Below are positions 51,212 to 61,102 of a stretch of DNA of 64,000 nt, one piece after another. A program made the translations under genes and the position numbers. Origin of the DNA: Pseudotabrizicola algicola (lineage in GTDB: Bacteria > Pseudomonadota > Alphaproteobacteria > Rhodobacterales > Rhodobacteraceae); the NCBI RefSeq assembly GCF_010915705.1, contig NZ_JAAIKE010000010.1, forward strand, positions 19,970 through 83,969, read 5' to 3'. Within the stretch, counting starts at the first letter, position 1, and each line of letters begins with the position of its first letter. Under the pieces are notes generated by a model. That model was not told the origin of the DNA. It was given only the letters and a program-made list of their open reading frames with translations, and made no database searches.

Positions 51212-54200
51212 TCAGCCCTCCACGTCCCACATCGCCTGGTGGAAGGCTTCCTCGATCAGGCGCACCTTCCAAGTCTCCTCGTCCTTGCGGAGGTTGGGCA
51301 GGTTGTTGGAGCCGTTCACGTAGATCACGTCGAACTCGGTGTCCTGCGCGGAGAGGCGGTACTTCCGGAACCACTCGTCCAGCATTAGGTTGTCCTGCTC
51401 GAGATCGCCGGTCAGCTTGCGCCAGACAACCAGCGCCTTCTCCCGGTCGTTGTGATCGCCGGGGGTGCGCAGGGTGTAGCCCTCGACCTTGCGGAAGCGC
51501 CAGGCGCCGTCGTCGGTCTCCTTCAGCGCGCCGTCCAGCATCAGCCGGGTGTTCGTGTCGCCCGGTAGCTCGGGATCGACCTCGCGCTTGAAGGCTGCTT
51601 CATAGCCGCGCCAACGGTCCAGATGCTCGACATTCAGGCCGATCAGCCAGTTGAACGTCTCGACCAGGTCCACGGCCTTCTCGATATACTCGTCCGTGCC
51701 GGGCTTCTTGATCTTCAGCTTGTAGGCGGTGGGATCGTCGAACCATTCGATGTTCAGGAGCGACGGGCTGCCCTTGGTCTCGAAGTCGAGCCAGTAGCGG
51801 AGCATGTAGTCGCGTGCGAATTCGTCGTCCGCATGAGCGGCCTTTGAAGAATTTCTAAGAGCCAGATTGTTCAGGCTAGCATCATACGACTCCAAGCGAA
51901 GGATTTTGATTGCGTGCGATATTGCATCGCGAGTGACAGGCTTTCCTTCCTTCCAATCAGAAGAGTAGCAGACTTTCTTAATTCTTTGCAGCATCAGAGA
52001 GTCAAAGTGACTTCCTGCCTCAATGACTATGTAACGCTCGTCGGAGTCATCTTCACGTTTGGCGGCAATCACCGCGTGTGCAGTGGTGCCTGTTCCTGCG
52101 AAGGGATCAAGGACAGTAGAATACGTATCACCGGATGCAGCCAAGGCGCGGCGGATCAACCGGGTTGGTTTGACTGTCTGAAAGCCATGTCCCGGGATCA
52201 AGCGCTTTAACTCTTCAGCGGACTCGTGAGTAGAGCCTACGTCTTCGTACTGCCAAAGTGTTTCGACGGGCCTCCAATTGCTCTTGTCGGCATACTGACG
52301 AAGATAAGGTTGCAAACCATTACCTTTATCGAGCCAGTCCAACTCGTCGAATCTTTCTTCCACCGTGGACTTCTGCCACCTCCAGCAGCCTTCTGTCCCA
52401 TCCGGCTTAATAGGCCAGACTTCTTTTCCACATGGAGATGTTATCGGGTACCAGAGCTTTGGGCGATCTGTTCGAAGTGAGTTTTTTCCCCACTTTCGAA
52501 GTGGATCGCTCCGATATCTGCGACCTTCATCATCAGTGAATGGGAATTGCTCAAGATTTGGCTCAATGACTAGATGTCTTGGCGTCCAATTTGGCTGCCC
52601 AGAGAATACGTGAATGAAGTCGATTGAAGACGAGAACTGCTTCGCATCCATTCTTGGGCTATAGACTTTTTCCCATGCTATAACATCGGTCCACCCAATT
52701 GTATCGACAAAGCAGTCTTCCGAGAAAACTGCCGCTGCAACTTTCTGAAAGTTGTGAGATTCATTGTTGTCGAGAACGGTCCAGCACGCGCCATCATCAC
52801 GCAAGAGCGCCTTGGCGCGCTGAAGTCTGTTCTCCATCATCGTCGCCCAAGATGAATGTCTGTACCGGTCTTTGTAGAGAAAATCACCAAGTCCAGTATT
52901 GTATGGTGGGTCGCTGAATATGCACTCAATAGACTTGTGGTATTTTCTTGCCATCAGTCCCAATGCGCCGAAGTTATCTGAGTTGATGGCGAGGCATGGT
53001 ATAGACGTTTCAAGGTCATCGATCGAGGCGATTATTCGGTCGCGGAGTTCGCCGTCAAACGCATCGGTCGATAGGATTAGGCCCTTATTGACCTTCAGGA
53101 AATCGACCGTTAGCGGCTCTGAATAGCCTGTGATACGATCGATAGCAAAAAGCCGAACCCACTCTTCCCGCTGGACTTCATTCGCCGCGATCTCCTGATA
53201 GAACTCCTCCCCGATACGATCGAGCGTGATGCAGTACTGGGTGTCTACGACGAATTTCTTCTTCAGCCACAACCTCTTCTGGAAGTCTTCGAGCTGGGCG
53301 AGGAAGTCGATCAGGTGCTGCGCGATGCGGCGCAGCACCTTGACCTTGGCCAGGTAGGATTCCACCCGCGGCGCATCGGCAGACTCGATGTCGTCCAGCC
53401 GCATGACCTCGTTCTTGATGTAGAAATCCAGCTCGCGCCGCAGGAACCCGCCCAGATCCTTGTGAATGAAGTAGTCCATCGTGTTCCGGCCCGTGTACTG
53501 GGCCAGGTACTTCTCCATCAGCGTCCGGTCCTTCTCGGCTTCGGTCGGCGCCTGGGTCATCAGGGCGGTCACATAGTCGCCCGCGCCCTCCAGCTCTGGC
53601 AGCAGTGCCTTAACCTTGTCCGCCGCCTCGCCAAGGCGCTTCTTGCGCCAGGTGCCTTCCTGTCCGGTCTTCTCGGGGTCCGGGCGGTACTGGAACTGGA
53701 TCACCAGCTCCGGCTCGCCGGTGTCGCCCGTCTCGATCTTCACCGGCTCGGGCTCGTGGATGATGAAGTAGCGTTCGGTCTGCTCCGACGCCTTGACGTT
53801 GTTGTGCTCGCCCTCGGACGCCGAGACGATCCGGCAATGGACCTTCAACGGCTTCTGTTCGAACAGCGCGCCGTGCTTGTCCTTGAACTCCTTCGCCTGC
53901 GTCGGATCGAAAGTGAAGTTGGTCAGGTACTCGGATGTCTTGATGTAGTACTGGTCGCGGTTGGCCCAGTGCAGATAGACCTCGCGCCCGTCATAGGGGA
54001 CGGCGTAGGGGGCCGCCTTGCCGTCCGTCTCGCGCGCGAAGTAGCGGCGGCTCATGAAATCGCCGTTGTCGTAGTAGCGCTCGAAGAATCGGTAGAGGTG
54101 GTCGTAGACGTCGCCCTCGTTGCTTCCACTGTCCTTGGCTGCATCCCAGGCTGCCTTAGCTTCCCTCACTTTCGGAGCGGCATCCGGATCGGGTGCGCCA

Positions 54201-54478
54201 AACTCCTCGGCTTGCTTGCGCGCGGCTTCATAGGCGGATTTCGCATGCTCGATTCGCGCGCCATCCGCCTCGCCGAATGCATCCCGGATGATTCCCAGCA
54301 GGTCTTCCTCGAGAAACTTGGTCACCTGGCCGGCCTTCGCATGCATGATGCGATAGAAGCCGAAGTCCAGGTCGGGCTGGTCGAGCTGGAACAGCTCCTT
54401 CAGCAGGCTGATCAGGCGTTCTCGTTGTTTCTCGACGTTCGGCATCTGGCGGGTTTCTCCTACGTTCTGTTGGCTCAC
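51212..54478 (-). CDS. type III-like Mod DNA methyltransferase, unusually large
   Basis: 1088 residues. Beta-class methylase with [15 protein letters not shown] (D523) and the SAM motif DPFAGTGTT (about 790-798). Long N-terminal half (1-480) and C-terminal part are more than classical Mod (about 650). The region coded by 51830-53300 (TRD and catalytic core) is visibly lower in G+C than the rest, suggesting replacement of the specificity part. Expected to methylate adenine at the restriction site and guide Res. Start overlaps the SNF2 stop (ATGA). Confidence 0.92.
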   Translation of the reverse strand: MSQQNVGETRQMPNVEKQRERLISLLKELFQLDQPDLDFGFYRIMHAKAGQVTKFLEEDLLGIIRDAFGEADGARIEHAKSAYEAARKQAEEFGAPDPDAAPKVREAKAAWDAAKDSGSNEGDVYDHLYRFFERYYDNGDFMSRRYFARETDGKAAPYAVPYDGREVYLHWANRDQYYIKTSEYLTNFTFDPTQAKEFKDKHGALFEQKPLKVHCRIVSASEGEHNNVKASEQTERYFIIHEPEPVKIETGDTGEPELVIQFQYRPDPEKTGQEGTWRKKRLGEAADKVKALLPELEGAGDYVTALMTQAPTEAEKDRTLMEKYLAQYTGRNTMDYFIHKDLGGFLRRELDFYIKNEVMRLDDIESADAPRVESYLAKVKVLRRIAQHLIDFLAQLEDFQKRLWLKKKFVVDTQYCITLDRIGEEFYQEIAANEVQREEWVRLFAIDRITGYSEPLTVDFLKVNKGLILSTDAFDGELRDRIIASIDDLETSIPCLAINSDNFGALGLMARKYHKSIECIFSDPPYNTGLGDFLYKDRYRHSSWATMMENRLQRAKALLRDDGACWTVLDNNESHNFQKVAAAVFSEDCFVDTIGWTDVIAWEKVYSPRMDAKQFSSSIDFIHVFSGQPNWTPRHLVIEPNLEQFPFTDDEGRRYRSDPLRKWGKNSLRTDRPKLWYPITSPCGKEVWPIKPDGTEGCWRWQKSTVEERFDELDWLDKGNGLQPYLRQYADKSNWRPVETLWQYEDVGSTHESAEELKRLIPGHGFQTVKPTRLIRRALAASGDTYSTVLDPFAGTGTTAHAVIAAKREDDSDERYIVIEAGSHFDSLMLQRIKKVCYSSDWKEGKPVTRDAISHAIKILRLESYDASLNNLALRNSSKAAHADDEFARDYMLRYWLDFETKGSPSLLNIEWFDDPTAYKLKIKKPGTDEYIEKAVDLVETFNWLIGLNVEHLDRWRGYEAAFKREVDPELPGDTNTRLMLDGALKETDDGAWRFRKVEGYTLRTPGDHNDREKALVVWRKLTGDLEQDNLMLDEWFRKYRLSAQDTEFDVIYVNGSNNLPNLRKDEETWKVRLIEEAFHQAMWDVEG

Positions 54479-57363
54479 ACGACCGCCCAGCGGACGGCGA
54501 AGAGCTCTTGTTTGCTGATATCCTGTTGGAGGCGGGCTTCCAGGTCCGAGATCATCTGATCACGCTCGTCGATGATCTCGTCCTCCACCTCAAAGATGCG
54601 TTGGCGAAGCCGACGCTTGGATTTCTCCAGGTCCTGAATCTGCATCTGGATCCGGTGCTGATCCTCGGGGGACTCAGCCGTTCGCGCCTCGCGCTTGAGT
54701 TCAAGGATCCGCGCCTTCGCGTCCTTCAATTCCTTCTCGGCAGCGAAGACCTTGTCTTCGGCCCACCTTTCGAGCTTCTGGCTCTCGGCCGAGAACCACT
54801 CCGCGTTCTGGCGCTTCAGAGCGTCGGTCACAGCTTGTTCGCGTGCAGCGAGCGGGGCCTCCAATCGGGAGTTCTCGATGGTCGCGCCCCCGTCTGTGAT
54901 GCGGCAGGGCATGTCGAAAAGGCGTCGAACGACATCTTCTTCGATCAGCTCGCCCTCATCGGTCATCGCCGCGAACAGGATGTGGTCCTGCGCATCGAAA
55001 CCGGAGAAGCTGAGGCACCGTGCCGCGAGGATGCCGCCGCGTCCCACAAGCGGTTCGATGCTGACGGCCTTGGCCGGCCAGGCCGAATAATCGAACGCCA
55101 ACGTGGCGCCATCGAGCGTTCGGCGCTTGGCGCGCTCGATGACGTGCTGCGCCAGCGGGTGACCCAAACGGTATCTGTGTTCGCTCAGACCGTTCTTGGC
55201 GATCCCGTAGCCTCCAGCGGGCACAGCAAGCCCACCCGGCGGCTCCTTCAGGGTGAAGGTGAGGTGTTCGTCATCGAACTGAGCTCGGTCGCGGAGCTCA
55301 TGCCGCGTCACCGCCCAGAGCATCCTCTCGTATCGCCCGACATACTCCTTGCTCTTGTCGAGATTGATCTTCAGGCGGTCATGCACCTCGGCGTCGAAGT
55401 TCTCCAGCAGCTTCCGCCGAGTGTCCTCCATCGCGACGCTAATATTCTCGTCCATCTCGCCCCGAAGCCGAGAGAACTCGGTCTCGATCTCTTCTGTTGT
55501 TCTGCACGTCTGGTAGATGGTGACGATCCGCTTTTCGAATTCGACACCGGACTCGATTGACCCCAAAACCTCGTCGGAAGCGCCGAATACCCCGGAGAAT
55601 AGCTGAAACTTTTCGGCCAGAAGCTCGTAAACGCGTTGGTCTGCAGCATTGTTTTTGTTCAGGAAATTGACAACCACAACGTCATAAAGCTGGCCGTAGC
55701 GGTGGCAACGACCAATCCGTTGCTCGATTCGCTGGGGGTTCCAAGGCAGATCATAGTTCACCACGATAGAGCAGAATTGCAGGTTTATGCCTTCTGCAGC
55801 GGCCTCTGTTGCGATCATGATCGACGCATTCTCGCGGAAGTGCTCGACCAATGCGGAGCGCATGTCGGCTGTCCGTGAGCCAGTAATGCGATCGCTGCCT
55901 TTGTGCTTCTCAAGCCAGACATCATAGATCTGCTTGGATTGCGCGTCGGTGTTGGAACCGTTGAAAAGAACGAGCTGATCGCCGTAGCCGTTTTCGGACA
56001 GAAGGCGGACAAGATACTCTTGCGTGCGGCGCGACTCTGTGAAGATGATGGCTTTCTGCGCGGCGCCAAGTTCTTGGGTCTTGGCAAAACCAGCACTCAA
56101 CGCGCTGAGAAGTGCTTGCCCCTTCGCGTTCTCAGAAATCGAAACGGCGAGGTCGCGGAATTCGCGTAGGTCGGAGATTTCCTTCTTGATCGCGCTCACA
56201 TCTTCCGGGGATAGTAATTCGGGCTGGTCATTGCCTTCTGGCCACTCGTCTGCCAGCTCATCGAACTCCTCGTAGTCTTCCGCTAGTTCCTCCTCGAGCT
56301 TGCTCCGCAGGTCAGTGTCTTGCTTGAGTTGCCGCTCAAGCTTCCGCGCAAGGGAGTCGAGAGCGCCTGCGATGGCGAAAGTCGAGGATGCGAGCAGCTT
56401 CCGCATGATCAGCGTCATTAGGGTTCGCTGCGATGACGGCAACGCGTGAAGAGAGGGCCTCCGCAGGTAGTCTGAAACCATCTCGTAAAGAGCCTGTTCG
56501 GCCTCAGTCGGCACAAACTCCTGCGTGATGGGAATTCGATTCGTATAGCGGATGTATTCGAGCACCTGGCGACGGAGCGTGCGATGGCAGACCGCTTGTA
56601 GTCGCTGCTTCAGCTCGTCGAACTGATCATCACCCGTCAGCCGCGCGTACTTGGCTCTAAAGCTCTTGGCGTCACCGAAGGTGAAGTCATCGATTAGACT
56701 GACGAGCCCGTACAGTTCCATCAGCGAGTTCTGCAGGGGCGTAGCTGTCAACAGGATCTTGGGCGCGTTCACAAGTGCGCCCTTCAGAGTGCGTCCGATC
56801 CGATTGTCTGGCCGGTACACGTTTCTCAGGCGATGCGCCTCGTCGATTACCACCAAATCCCAAGGAATGACCATCAAAGCCTCGGCGTGCCGAGCCGCAA
56901 ATTGAAAAGAGCAGATCACAAGGCGCTTCTGATCGAATGGACTACGCACCCCATCCTTCGACATCTTGTTGTAGTTCTTCGCCTCGAGGATAAGAGTCGG
57001 AAGGAAGAACTTTTCCTCGACCTCTTGCGACCACTGCTTCCGCAAGTTGGCTGGCGTGATGATCAGAATGCGACGTTTCCCTTCGGCCCATTTCTGAGCA
57101 AGGACCAATCCAGCCTCGATTGTTTTGCCAAGGCCCACTTCGTCAGCCAGAATCGCCCCTTTCGAGAGCGGTGACTTGAACGCAAACAGTGCGGCTTCAA
57201 CTTGGTGAGGGTTGAGGTCCACCTGCGCGTCCAACAGTGCTCCGGCGAGTTTTTCTTTGTCGGCGACGGAATGCCGCTTCCTCAGTTCGTGCGCAAATAG
57301 CTTGGCGTGATATTCCGTGATCAACTCAGCACTCCGGAACCTGGTTTGCGGGACCGAAGTCAT
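54475..57363 (-). CDS. SNF2-family helicase/translocase of the defence operon
   Basis: 962 residues from ATG 57363 (38 bp inside the WYL gene); the frame is open further upstream but only as a shadow of WYL. Walker A ILADEVGLGKT (about 71-81), VIDEAHRLRN (DEAH), ILLTATPLQN (motif III), and QRIGRCHRYGQ (motif VI). C-terminal 100 residues are long coiled coil (ELKDAKARILELKRE, DLEKSKRRLRQRIFEVEDEI). SNF2 proteins of this type occur with methylases in DISARM- and Hma-like loci; the arrangement with Mod and Res is discussed in findings. Confidence 0.93.
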   Translation of the reverse strand: MTSVPQTRFRSAELITEYHAKLFAHELRKRHSVADKEKLAGALLDAQVDLNPHQVEAALFAFKSPLSKGAILADEVGLGKTIEAGLVLAQKWAEGKRRILIITPANLRKQWSQEVEEKFFLPTLILEAKNYNKMSKDGVRSPFDQKRLVICSFQFAARHAEALMVIPWDLVVIDEAHRLRNVYRPDNRIGRTLKGALVNAPKILLTATPLQNSLMELYGLVSLIDDFTFGDAKSFRAKYARLTGDDQFDELKQRLQAVCHRTLRRQVLEYIRYTNRIPITQEFVPTEAEQALYEMVSDYLRRPSLHALPSSQRTLMTLIMRKLLASSTFAIAGALDSLARKLERQLKQDTDLRSKLEEELAEDYEEFDELADEWPEGNDQPELLSPEDVSAIKKEISDLREFRDLAVSISENAKGQALLSALSAGFAKTQELGAAQKAIIFTESRRTQEYLVRLLSENGYGDQLVLFNGSNTDAQSKQIYDVWLEKHKGSDRITGSRTADMRSALVEHFRENASIMIATEAAAEGINLQFCSIVVNYDLPWNPQRIEQRIGRCHRYGQLYDVVVVNFLNKNNAADQRVYELLAEKFQLFSGVFGASDEVLGSIESGVEFEKRIVTIYQTCRTTEEIETEFSRLRGEMDENISVAMEDTRRKLLENFDAEVHDRLKINLDKSKEYVGRYERMLWAVTRHELRDRAQFDDEHLTFTLKEPPGGLAVPAGGYGIAKNGLSEHRYRLGHPLAQHVIERAKRRTLDGATLAFDYSAWPAKAVSIEPLVGRGGILAARCLSFSGFDAQDHILFAAMTDEGELIEEDVVRRLFDMPCRITDGGATIENSRLEAPLAAREQAVTDALKRQNAEWFSAESQKLERWAEDKVFAAEKELKDAKARILELKREARTAESPEDQHRIQMQIQDLEKSKRRLRQRIFEVEDEIIDERDQMISDLEARLQQDISKQELFAVRWAVV

Positions 57364-58231
57364 TGCCGGCTGAAGAGATGTGGCAATCAATGTGTTCTCG
57401 ATTGAGGAGCACGATCTGCTGATCCTGCGGCCTCCTGGCGGCTGGATCGGTATCGAGCCCAAGCCGCCTGAGAGCGTAGTGGAGAAGCGCGCGCCGGACC
57501 CTGATCTTCGCCTTACCGCCTCGCATCCCGTAGTCGAGTGCGATGACCTTGGCCTGCGTCTCCGAGAGTTCAGGGTGGGGGCCGACTTCCAAAGTGACCT
57601 CGGAAAGCCAGTCGCTATCGTCGCTGGCCGATACTTCGCTCTCGCGCGACCCGCGGATGTCAAGGATCCGGGAGAGAAGGAAGTCCTTGAAACAGTCATC
57701 GGTCAGGCAGAACGCCCGCGTGTGCCAGCGGAACCCGTCGAACGCGATGGCGTGGGGCGCAATCCAGCGCCAGCGGGGCTCGGGGCTGGAGAGGGACTGA
57801 TATCTCACCTCGACCGCCTCGGAACGGCGGATGGCGCCGACGACTGACCGGAGCTTTACCGGACTGACACCGCGCACGGGCGTTGGCGCAGAGGCGTAGG
57901 GCGGGAGATCGGCGATCCACGAGTCCTCGCGGTCGAGGATACCGTCCGCAACTGACCGCAGTTGTGCGAGGTAGCGGCTCGCGTCGGGCTCGAGGAACTG
58001 CGGCTTGAACTCGGAGCCGCGGACATAGGTCCGCGCGCTCTTGTCGTAGACCATGTTGTCCGGCGCGAAGCCGATGTAGCGGTTCAGGTCGGTGGACGCC
58101 TGGTTCACCGAGACCCCGAACTGGTCCATCAGGTCGCTGCGGTTCACATGTCCCTCCCAGAACAGGCGGAACTCTATGAACTCGAGGCGCTGCTCGACTC
58201 CCCAGCGAAGTTCCGACCTGTCGTTCGCCAT
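57326..58231 (-). CDS. WYL-domain transcription regulator
   Basis: 301 residues from ATG 58231. N-terminal winged HTH (RLFWEGHVNRSDLMDQFGVSVNQASTDLNRY), then a WYL domain (about 120-210: VEVRYQSLSSPEPRWRWIAPHAIAFDGFRWHTRAFC) and a C-terminal extension. WYL regulators of this form (BrxR/CapW-like) often control phage-defence operons and sense nucleic acid or damage. First gene of the operon, overlapping the helicase start by 38 bp. Confidence 0.92.
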   Translation of the reverse strand: MANDRSELRWGVEQRLEFIEFRLFWEGHVNRSDLMDQFGVSVNQASTDLNRYIGFAPDNMVYDKSARTYVRGSEFKPQFLEPDASRYLAQLRSVADGILDREDSWIADLPPYASAPTPVRGVSPVKLRSVVGAIRRSEAVEVRYQSLSSPEPRWRWIAPHAIAFDGFRWHTRAFCLTDDCFKDFLLSRILDIRGSRESEVSASDDSDWLSEVTLEVGPHPELSETQAKVIALDYGMRGGKAKIRVRRALLHYALRRLGLDTDPAARRPQDQQIVLLNREHIDCHISSAGNDFGPANQVPEC

Positions 58232-58318
58232 CACGCTCTCCCGGCTCGGGCGATGCGCACGATAACTATGCGCGCCCATTTACTGGGCCTGACCCGAGGC
58301 TAGCCGAGCCGGGAAGGT

Positions 58319-58337
58319 GGCGCAATCGAAATGCGCC
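58319..58337. promoter_or_regulatory. candidate operator of the defence operon
   Basis: GGCGCA (58319-58324) and TGCGCC (58332-58337), an inverted repeat with 7-nt centre, about 90 bp before the WYL start. Related TGCGGCG/GCGCC words follow at 58334-58372. Plausible site for WYL autoregulation; promoter elements are not clear. Confidence 0.4.
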
Positions 58338-58388
58338 GCAAATCAGAGCTTTGGCGCGTGACTTGCGGCGGGAGGGTCGGGAATGGCG

Positions 58389-58592
58389 TCAGGACGCCGA
58401 GATCTGCTGTTCAGCCGTGGATTGAATGACCGCCTGTTCGAATGCCTCGATGTCGCTGACGCGGTACACGACGCGTCCGCCAAGCTTCATGTACGCCGGG
58501 CCTTCGCCAGCCCACCGCCACCGCTCTAGGGTGCGGTGCGAGATGGTCCAGCGGTCGGCAAGTTCCTTCTGGGTCATGCAGTTCCGTTTCAT
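58389..58592 (-). CDS. small excisionase-like HTH protein (copy 2)
   Basis: 67 residues from ATG 58592 (ATG 58604 would add four residues). Near-identical in its core to the protein at 8628-8834: TQKELA-RWTISHRTLERWRW and GGRVVYR are shared, but the C-terminus differs (SDIEAFEQAVIQSTAEQ). Belongs to the MerR/Xis-like wHTH class. It is upstream of, and reads toward, the WYL operon (157 bp to its start), so it may regulate it or belong to an adjacent mobile element. Confidence 0.82.
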   Translation of the reverse strand: MKRNCMTQKELADRWTISHRTLERWRWAGEGPAYMKLGGRVVYRVSDIEAFEQAVIQSTAEQQISAS

Positions 58593-58604
58593 GTTGTCCT
58601 CCAT

Positions 58605-59288
58605 CTTGAGCAACTCGACGTGGTTGCGTCCAAACGAAGGCGTGAAGGAAAATGCGAGGCAGTCAGTTTGTTGCGCAACTCCGCGCATCGCGTCTGGTTT
58701 GGCGACGGCGGGGGCTCCATGCGGCGATCGGCGCCCCGGTTTTGGGAAGTTCCGAACGGAAGCAACCGAGAGAAAACGATTAACAATCGCTCGGAGACGA
58801 GCGCGCTCGCGCAGTGCTGCCAGCACATGACTGCGGGACTCTGAGCCGAGATTTTCGATGACTCACCCCCTCCGAAATGCGCAGAGACCCCAAAGGCTAC
58901 GCAGACCTCACACATTCTTACGATGCACAATGGAATCAATAGCATAAAAACTAGCATGGATGAATTTCGATTCTTTTGTGCCTGTTTCGTTTTTAGATGT
59001 TCTCTTTTCGCAGAGAACCGCAACGCACTACCTCAGGACGTCGCGGATTCACCATGTTTTTCGAGTGGGCAAATGGGCGTGCCGGAGTGGCCCGGTCTCC
59101 GACACGCCCCGAATGGAACGCAGCCGCATGCGCGACCGCGCGGCCGGCGAAAACTCGAGCCGGCCTGGTGGGCTCCGAGCGGGTTCGCCGCCATCCCCAC
59201 CGCCGCGCTTGATCCGGCCCACAGTCCGGCGTCTCCTGCGGTCCCCGCGCTTTTTGGGTCCGGGTCCCCGTCGTTGACCTACAGGCCG
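58605..59288. other. gap with hairpin and element boundary
   Basis: About 680 bp without a convincing gene; open frames here have unnatural composition. Features: the left 14-bp direct repeat (58840-58853), an A+T-rich patch (58915-59010), and a strong hairpin at 59075-59109: GGGCGTG and CGGAG pair with CTCCG and CACGCCC, one mismatch, 9-nt loop. The hairpin lies beyond the ParB gene's 3' end and could be a terminator-like or recombination structure. Confidence 0.5.
58840..58853 (+). repeat. 14-bp direct repeat, left copy
   Basis: TCTGAGCCGAGATT, repeated exactly at 63279-63292. The copies bracket the ParB/ParB/recombinase/HTH cassette, so this may be a recombination core of that element (attL). 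Confidence 0.45.
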
Positions 59289-60197
59289 CTACTCGGCCTC
59301 GGCCGGCGTGATCTCGGTGATGGTCTGGAACTCGCCGAGGAACTCGGGATGGTTCTGCGCCAGATAGCGCACGACCCGCGCGTTCCCGAGCAACTTGCCG
59401 ACATAGCCCTTGATCACGGTCAGATGCAGGTGGTCCTCGCCGTAGGTGTCCTGGATCGAGGCGATCCCCTCCTGCAGCCGGGCGAGTTCCTGCTCCATGC
59501 GCGCCATCGCCTCCGGCGTGATGCCTTTAACCTTCTTCGGCTTGGACGACTCGACCAGCTGGGCCTGCGGCGTCCCCGCGAGGATCGCGTTCACGTAGGC
59601 GACGGAATAGTTGTTCGCGTTGACCAGCAGTTCGGCCGCCTCGATTTGGCGCATGGTCTTCATCTTGCGCAGCGCGTCGAACACCGCGCCGGTCGCGGGC
59701 TTGTCTTTCAGGATCCCGACCGCTTCCTCGCAGATGCCGTCCAGAAGGCGCACCTTGCGCCGGATGCTGCTCATGTTGAGATCGAGCGCGAGCGCGATCT
59801 TCTCCTCGGGCACGCCGCGCTCGATCGCCTTTCGGATCATCTTGTGTTCCTGGATCGGCGCAAGGCGGCTGACCTGGCGGTTGTAGGTGAAGGCCTCATC
59901 GTCGGTGGAGACCAGACACTCCACTTCCTGTTCGCCAGCATCCTTTAGCGCCTCGATCCGAAGATGGCCGTCGAGCAGCAACCAAGTGGCGGACTTGTCG
60001 GGGTTCCGAACCACGACGGGCGGCTCGACGATCCCGATCTGGGCGATGGAAGCCACGATCTGCCGATACTTCCGGCTGGATTTTGCGGACTTGCCGAGGG
60101 CGCGGAGCGGCAGGATCGCATCGATGGGGAGCGTGACGCAGTCGTCCTCGAACCCGAGCGTGACGCTCTTCAGGGTGTCGCGTGCTTCGCGCTTCAT
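59289..60197 (-). CDS. ParB/RepB-family protein (downstream copy)
   Basis: 302 residues from ATG 60197, overlapping the upstream ParB gene's stop (ATGA). N-terminal ParB-like domain: DAILPLRALGKSAKSSRKYRQIVASIAQIG and LLLDGHLRIEALKDAGE; then an HTH-like segment (AIERGVPEEKIALALDLNMSSIRRKVRLL). C-terminal half matches the RepB-type region. Homologous to, but clearly different from, the next gene; both lack a ParA partner here, so plasmid partition is unlikely and help to recombination or regulation is inferred. Confidence 0.85.
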   Translation of the reverse strand: MKREARDTLKSVTLGFEDDCVTLPIDAILPLRALGKSAKSSRKYRQIVASIAQIGIVEPPVVVRNPDKSATWLLLDGHLRIEALKDAGEQEVECLVSTDDEAFTYNRQVSRLAPIQEHKMIRKAIERGVPEEKIALALDLNMSSIRRKVRLLDGICEEAVGILKDKPATGAVFDALRKMKTMRQIEAAELLVNANNYSVAYVNAILAGTPQAQLVESSKPKKVKGITPEAMARMEQELARLQEGIASIQDTYGEDHLHLTVIKGYVGKLLGNARVVRYLAQNHPEFLGEFQTITEITPAEAE

Positions 60198-61102
60198 GTC
60201 GGAGCCCCGTCGGTCACGGGCCGCGCAAGGTCGGCAGGCATTGTCTCGAGCCCCTCCGCCCTGAGCAGGGTCATGAAATGCTCGTCCGCGCAGAGCTTCC
60301 GGAACGCCTCGCGCACGAACATCAGCCGACTCTGGGTGAGCTCGGCCTTTTTGATAAGCAGCTTCTGGCGCGTCGCCTCCTGCTGATACGCCCGCACAAG
60401 GCCCTCGCTCGTGAGCGCCCGTTTCGGAGGCTTGCGTCCGAGTTGGTTGCTGTGGATCTGCGGGCCCCGCAGTTCGCGCTGCTGGATCAGGCGGCGCACG
60501 AGCGCCAGCTTCCGGCCTCGCAGCTTGTTCTGAGTGTAGGCGTCCATCAGTGCCTTCTGCGCGCCCTTGGCGTCCGTCTTGGAAATCTGGATGGCCAGAT
60601 TCAGCGGAAGCACCCCGGTTTCCACGGCCGAGACCAAGCGCTCCTCGCCTTTCTCCAGCAGCCCGGCGATCATGTTCACATATTCGGTGGAAACGCCGAT
60701 CTTCTCGCCGATCTGACGGTCGTTGTAGCCGCGCTGGCGGAGCGCGCCGATCTCGCGCATAAGGTCGATGGGGTTGTGCTGCCGCCGCGCACAGTTCTCG
60801 ACGAGGCTCATCACGAGGCAATCGCTCTCGTCAGCGTCGATCACAATGGCGGGGATGTGGTCCTGCTTCAGTTCGACGAAGGCCTCGAGGCGGCCCTGAC
60901 CGCAGACGAGGTCGTACTCCTGCGGATCGGTCCCGGGGCGCGGTGCCACGGTGATCGGGCGCTTCAGGCCGATGCGCGCGATGTTCTCCACCATCGCCTC
61001 GAAGGTGCGCCGATTTCGGACGCGGGGGTTGAGGACCCTAACCCTGTCGGTCGGGATCAGGGTTACCTGCTTCTGGCTCGTTGGCTCCAAGTCGTCGGGC
61101 AT
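60194..61102 (-). CDS. ParB/RepB/Spo0J-family protein (upstream copy)
   Basis: 302 residues from ATG 61102, overlapping the recombinase stop (ATGA). Canonical ParB motifs: NPRVRNRRTFEAMVENIARIG, LVCGQGRLEAF and VMSLVENCARRQHNPID, then the HTH GYNDRQIGEKIGVSTEYVNM. Translationally coupled to both the recombinase and the second ParB-like gene. No ParA homologue and no parS-like repeat seen nearby. Confidence 0.9.
   Translation of the reverse strand: MPDDLEPTSQKQVTLIPTDRVRVLNPRVRNRRTFEAMVENIARIGLKRPITVAPRPGTDPQEYDLVCGQGRLEAFVELKQDHIPAIVIDADESDCLVMSLVENCARRQHNPIDLMREIGALRQRGYNDRQIGEKIGVSTEYVNMIAGLLEKGEERLVSAVETGVLPLNLAIQISKTDAKGAQKALMDAYTQNKLRGRKLALVRRLIQQRELRGPQIHSNQLGRKPPKRALTSEGLVRAYQQEATRQKLLIKKAELTQSRLMFVREAFRKLCADEHFMTLLRAEGLETMPADLARPVTDGAPT

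Noticed and set aside
59079..59090. 12-nt identity (GTGCCGGAGTGG) with the D arm of the tRNA-Ser at 39-50, possible tRNA remnant or att site.
   Set aside because: This is a conserved class II tRNA word; the flanks do not form an acceptor, anticodon or T arm, and here it is part of a different hairpin.
58923..59948. 341-codon rightward frame through the gap into the ParB-like gene.
   Set aside because: Most of it is the reverse complement of the ParB-like gene; the first part has no family features.
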